Positions 33,374-36,380 of a stretch of DNA of 36,380 nucleotides are shown one piece after another. Position 1 is the stretch's first letter. Every line of letters starts with the position of its first letter. The notes below the pieces were generated by a model. It did not search any database. It was not told the origin of the DNA and saw nothing but the letters and a program-made list of their open reading frames with translations. Source of the stretch: Spirochaetia bacterium (GTDB taxonomy: Bacteria; Spirochaetota; Spirochaetia; Treponematales; Breznakiellaceae); the NCBI GenBank assembly GCA_025997595.1, contig BNUU01000015.1, positions 1-36,380 of the forward strand. Direction: 5' to 3'. A program made the position numbers and the translations under genes.

Positions 33374-33641
33374 GGTCTCCTCCTGATTACAATAGAGTTG
33401 TTCGATAAATCAGTTATTGAACAACAACCATTAAAAAATATATCGCAAAACGGGGTAAAAGCAAATGATAGCCAGTAATAAAATACTTTGACTGTTCCTT
33501 TGCTTTTCATTACGCACTATATATAGGACATTGACCTCTGGTTTCGGATCGAAAAATACGGAAAAACCTTTAAATATTTGTCAAAATCCAGACCCATGAA
33601 CAACCCATATGTTGGATATCACACCTCCCCATTTCCAATAG
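33374..33641. other. Spacer upstream of the DUF3782-like gene
   Basis: First part of a 441-bp gene-free stretch (33374-33814). It is AT-rich and holds a hairpin at 33397-33425 and a self-complementary CTATATATAG near 33520. A weak minus-strand -10 candidate TATATT lies near 33440. No credible ORF is present. Confidence 0.7.
33397..33425 (-). promoter_or_regulatory. Leader hairpin or operator before the DUF3782-like gene
   Basis: GTTGTTC (33397-33403) pairs with GAACAAC (33419-33425), continued inward by one G-T wobble and ATAA/TTAT, giving a 12-bp stem with a 5-nt loop, about 25 bp before the start codon. It could be an operator or mRNA structure. Confidence 0.5.
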
Positions 33642-33816
33642 AGGCCCCGGCCCCCCTGCAACCGGAGTTTTTTACGGGCACACCTGTGATAAAGGCGGAG
33701 GGGGTGAGGCATGAATCCGTGGCCTTCGCAGAAGGACATGGATTCATGCCTCAGGACCCCCGACATTTGTTCTGTGTGCCCGTGGGACCGCCACGGTTGC
33801 AGGGGGGCTGGGGCCT
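33642..33816. repeat. Large nested palindrome of about 175 bp
   Basis: Four pairs of arms nest in order. Outer: 33642-33663 with 33795-33816, 22 bp with one mismatch. Then ACGGGCACAC (33674-33683) with GTGTGCCCGT (33774-33783). Then TGAGGCATGAATCC (33705-33718) with GGATTCATGCCTCA (33740-33753), flanked by GGGGG/CCCCC. Innermost: CCTTC (33723-33727) with GAAGG (33731-33735) and a 3-nt loop. The outer arm touches the stop codon of the MBL gene. It may be a mobile palindromic (MITE or REP-like) element, a structured RNA or a strong 3' hairpin. Confidence 0.85.
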
Positions 33817-34729
33817 ATGCCTCCATCGCCATCCCTTCCCGGGCCATGAAAAGCTCCATGGCGGTTTTGCCCCTGATGGCGAGGCGGTAGCCGGTTTCCA
33901 GTTCCCTGAGCTGTTGGTCGGTGTGGTTGGGATCGTGGTGGATAAGGAAGAGTTTTTTGACCTGGGAGCGCCGGGCGCTTTCGATGGCGTGTTCACAGGA
34001 TGCGTGGCCCCATCCCAGATGGGTTTGATATTCCGGAAGGGTGTACTGGGCGTCGTGGATGAGTATATCGGCATCCTGGAAAAAACGGAGTATCTTCTCG
34101 TTTTCTTCTTTGACAACCAATTCCCCTTCCCGGGCGACCTCCTCGTCATAACCGGGGTCCGCAGGGTCCGTGGGGAAGAGGTTACGAAAGGGTTCGTGAT
34201 CGAAGGCAGTGACAATGGCCTTGCCCTGATACTCGAAGCGGTAGCCCATGCAGAGGAGGGGGTGGTTCATATATTTGGTGGATACCATAAGGCCGCCGCC
34301 GAGGTCCAGGGTGGTCTCCTTGATTTGGCCGTATTCGATTTGGGCGGAAAGTTCGCTCAGGCGGACCGGCCAGTAACGGTAGGTAAGCTGGGCGCCGACT
34401 ATCGCTTCCAGGTCATCGTCCTCGTAGGAAACAGGACCCCATATCCGCAGTTTGGTGCTGGGGATAAAAATAGGGGTAAACATGGGGAAGCCCATGATGT
34501 GATCCCAGTGGGTATGGCTGATAAATATATCGGCGTCAACAGGTTTTTTTCTTTGCTCCGGGGACATCAGCCAGTCCCCCAGGGGTTTTATTCCGGAGCC
34601 CAGATCCACGATGATGAGCCGATCATCGGCCCGAATCTCAAGACAGGCGGTGTTGCCCCCGTAGACGACGGTGGTCTTTCCCGGACAGGGAATCGATCCC
34701 CGGACACCCCAAAAACGGACAGATAACAT
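33815..34729 (-). CDS. MBL-fold metallo-hydrolase
   Basis: A 304-residue metallo-beta-lactamase-fold hydrolase of the COG1235/RNase Z-like type. The metal motif is H72-T-H74-W-D76-H77 in FISHTHWDHIMG. Later ligands are likely Asp in VTAFDHEPF and His in FLIHHDPNHTD; GHASCEHAIESA is also typical. N-terminal FWGVRGSIPCPG and GGNTACLEI are the family signature. The substrate is unknown; relatives act on phosphodiesters or as RNA-processing enzymes. A 382-residue open frame on the other strand covers this gene but is a shadow. It lies 36 bp after the HDOD gene, which may be cotranscribed, and it ends in the outer arm of the nested palindrome. Confidence 0.9.
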   Translation of the reverse strand: MLSVRFWGVRGSIPCPGKTTVVYGGNTACLEIRADDRLIIVDLGSGIKPLGDWLMSPEQRKKPVDADIFISHTHWDHIMGFPMFTPIFIPSTKLRIWGPVSYEDDDLEAIVGAQLTYRYWPVRLSELSAQIEYGQIKETTLDLGGGLMVSTKYMNHPLLCMGYRFEYQGKAIVTAFDHEPFRNLFPTDPADPGYDEEVAREGELVVKEENEKILRFFQDADILIHDAQYTLPEYQTHLGWGHASCEHAIESARRSQVKKLFLIHHDPNHTDQQLRELETGYRLAIRGKTAMELFMAREGMAMEA

Positions 34730-34765
34730 ATTTGCTCCCGCGCCAGAGGTAATGGTAACGGCGCT

Positions 34766-35626
34766 CTATAAATTAAGAAAGACCTTGGCCTTCTCTATTT
34801 CTTTATTCACGGCAGGGGTGAGCTCGATCAAATTTTCCTGGTTCACCCCCAGGGCTCCCCAAATTTCATAGCTGGGATTTTCCGGATACCGATTCCCGGA
34901 AAAACCGATTTCCTTGGCCGAGGCAAACCAGTCCGCTACAGCCACCGTGTACAGAATATCCTTATTGGAACCTTGATAGGCAGCATATTGATGATGATCC
35001 ATGATCACATCCCCCACGACGCCTTCCAGTTTCCAGGCATTGACGATCATACCGCCCAGAACGCAGTGATTGGTTCCCAGGGTATCATTCTCAACCTTAA
35101 AAAGGCTGGTATGCAGATCATCAGCCTTTTTCACCGTAACCAGGTATTCTTTTGAAAGGATCGAATTGAGGGGGATCTTGCCGAGGTCATGGAGGAGCCC
35201 GCAGGTAAAATATTCCTCCACCAGCTTGGAATTGATCCCCCGCTTTTGGGCAAGGAGCTTTGAGATAACCCCAACACAGAGGGAATGCTGCCAGAAGTCC
35301 GCCATGTTGAGCCCCTTGAGGTCCCGCTTTGATGACAGTTGGCTCATAACAGTGGAGGAAAGGGCAAGGTTCTTTACGGTGTTGATCCCAAGCATGATGA
35401 TGGCCCGGACCAGATTGGTCACCCGTTTGTCCAGGCTGTAATAGGCTGAATTGATAAGTTTGAGCACCCGCCCTACCAGAACCGGGTCCAGAGAAATGAC
35501 ATGGTTGAGATCCGCCGGACTGAGTTGAGGATTATTGCATACTTCCAGAACCTTAGCCACCGAAGTAGGCAGGCTTGGCATCTTTTGTATATACTCGGTT
35601 ACTCTTTCCTGCAGATCCTTATTCAC
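34766..35626 (-). CDS. HDOD-domain signalling protein
   Basis: A 286-residue HDOD protein. The family pattern is clear: YIQKMPSLPTSVAKVLEVCNNP, then ISLDPVLVGRVLKLINSAYYS and AIIMLGINTVKNLALSS. A partly preserved HD-like His-Asp is in GLLHDLGKIPL, and VVGDVIMDHHQYA follows. HDOD proteins are regulatory scaffolds in signalling, motility and stress control and usually lack phosphodiesterase activity, but this one keeps HD residues. Its target is unknown. The ATG 35626 codes for MNKDLQERVTEYI, with AGAAG-type sequence upstream. It is followed by the MBL gene after 36 bp. Confidence 0.9.
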   Translation of the reverse strand: MNKDLQERVTEYIQKMPSLPTSVAKVLEVCNNPQLSPADLNHVISLDPVLVGRVLKLINSAYYSLDKRVTNLVRAIIMLGINTVKNLALSSTVMSQLSSKRDLKGLNMADFWQHSLCVGVISKLLAQKRGINSKLVEEYFTCGLLHDLGKIPLNSILSKEYLVTVKKADDLHTSLFKVENDTLGTNHCVLGGMIVNAWKLEGVVGDVIMDHHQYAAYQGSNKDILYTVAVADWFASAKEIGFSGNRYPENPSYEIWGALGVNQENLIELTPAVNKEIEKAKVFLNL

Positions 35627-35708
35627 ACTTCTCCAAATCGCCTTCTTATTAGGATATCATTAAATCACTTTTCTGTCCACCTCGGTGTATTAACATATTC
35701 AGGAGAGG

Positions 35709-36380
35709 TCATTCAGCCATTCTCAAGGGCCGAGCAGAAACTTCCCGTGAAAATTCTCCCACATTGAGGGAATTTGATTCATTCCTTGTATAGGCGGCTA
35801 CCGCAAAATAATAGACCGTACCGTTCTCCAGGCCGTCGATGCGCAGGCTGGTACGCTTTCCCGCATCAATGGGCGATACGCCTCGTATTGCATTATCACC
35901 TAAATATTCTCCCTTAGCAAGCCCATAGTAGACCAGATAGCCTGCGGTCTCGGCGCTGGGGCTGTTCCGCCAGCTGAGATCCACCGCTCCATCGGCGGCA
36001 ATGGCCATAATCCGGGCAGGGGGCAGGGGGGGCTCGTCGGGACGGTATACGATGCGGATCTCTTCCAGGTAAGGGCTGGTCTCCCCGTCCCCGCTGGGGT
36101 AGAACACCGCCGCAAGCTGCACATACCGGCCTTTCACGCCGGCCGATAGCCCGGTCCCCGGCATGACCGGACGCCAGTCCGCATCGGTCCACCGGTAGGG
36201 ATTATTGGCGGCCCGGATAAAAAACTGGATCGCCGCATTGTCGCTGAAGCGGAAGTCCCCCTGTCCGGCGTATTCGTTGCGGACAGCGCCCCCCAGAGGA
36301 GCCCCCGTGAGGGTAATTCTGCCCCCGGAGGCTTCAAGTTTGAGGATGCCGCTGCTCCCCTCCCCCAGATCAATCGCCCT
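35709..36380 (-). CDS. Fibronectin type III domain protein (5' end outside window)
   Basis: The frame is open to the window edge, so the N-terminal part is missing; 223 codons are visible. The first visible part has a beta-rich module (NAAIQFFIRAANNPYRW, RYVQLAAVFYPSGDG, SPYLEEIRIVY) like the carbohydrate-binding or discoidin-like regions of surface proteins. After about residue 125 there is a fibronectin type III domain, with PPARIMAIAADGAVDLSW, GYLVYYGLAKGEY and LENGTVYYFAVAAYT. The C-terminus is SREVSARPLRMAE. It is probably a secreted or surface protein. No transmembrane or anchor motif is in the visible part. It lies 82 bp upstream of the HDOD gene on the same strand. Confidence 0.82.
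   Translation of the reverse strand, partial: RAIDLGEGSSGILKLEASGGRITLTGAPLGGAVRNEYAGQGDFRFSDNAAIQFFIRAANNPYRWTDADWRPVMPGTGLSAGVKGRYVQLAAVFYPSGDGETSPYLEEIRIVYRPDEPPLPPARIMAIAADGAVDLSWRNSPSAETAGYLVYYGLAKGEYLGDNAIRGVSPIDAGKRTSLRIDGLENGTVYYFAVAAYTRNESNSLNVGEFSREVSARPLRMAE

Noticed and set aside
33581..33766. 61-codon minus-strand frame in the palindrome
   Set aside because: It is made from the inverted arms, and no ribosome binding site is seen.
33578..34726. 382-codon open frame on the plus strand
   Set aside because: It lies antisense to the well-supported MBL hydrolase, which has the full HxHxDH motif; it has no family pattern and its start lies in the spacer and palindrome.

Overview
This window looks like a chromosomal segment of a spirochaete, most likely a Treponema-like gut anaerobe. 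That is inference from the gene mix: glycogen phosphorylase, an anaerobic glycerol-3-phosphate dehydrogenase-type operon, a FliL-like protein, HDOD and DRTGG/PHP regulatory proteins, and a coiled-coil PD-(D/E)XK protein of a kind I associate with treponemes. Base composition is moderately GC-rich, but the DUF433/DUF5615 pair and some spacers are more AT-rich. No rRNA, tRNA, CRISPR array, transposase or integrase gene was seen.

Layout. 1-3834: the 3' part of a Wadjet (Jet) anti-plasmid locus, with the C-terminal part of the condensin-like JetC and a complete JetD; a COG2509-type FAD oxidoreductase (3831-5534) overlaps jetD by 4 bp. 5555-8473 (minus strand): a tightly overlapping operon of HAD phosphatase, CBS-pair/anti-sigma-type ATPase, DRTGG-like protein and PHP hydrolase; the last three resemble the regulatory trio often found beside [FeFe]-hydrogenase genes, which are absent here. 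8546-10251: parAB, where parA has a one-base frameshift in a run of eight G exactly at its Walker A motif. 10269-11303: an HTH + ATPase + DUF4325 protein. 11381-14530: a GPH-family sugar symporter, a D-2-hydroxyacid dehydrogenase and a YhhQ-type queuosine precursor transporter preceded by a convincing preQ1-I riboswitch. 14620-20338 (minus strand): MscS channel, FliL-like protein, small membrane protein, ECF sigma factor, zinc-finger anti-sigma factor and glycogen phosphorylase.

20411-26571 (plus strand): cupin, glmS, a DUF433/DUF5615 toxin-antitoxin pair lying between two 82-bp copies of the glmS 3' end, then corA, threonine aldolase and an M24 peptidase overlapping by 4 bp each, closed by a terminator. 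26613-31411 (minus strand): aldehyde dehydrogenase and the three-gene glycerol-3-phosphate dehydrogenase-type operon. 31448-36380: a DUF4838-like protein, a PD-(D/E)XK coiled-coil protein, a 441-bp spacer with a large nested palindrome, an MBL-fold hydrolase, an HDOD protein and the 3' part of a fibronectin type III protein.

The most notable items are the glmS-end duplication around the toxin-antitoxin pair, the parA frameshift, the preQ1 riboswitch, the nested palindrome at 33642-33816 and the hydrogenase-type regulatory operon standing without its hydrogenase. The G8 tracts in parA and at the start of the ECF sigma gene are candidates for length variation. Everything here comes from reading the sequence; no database search was possible.
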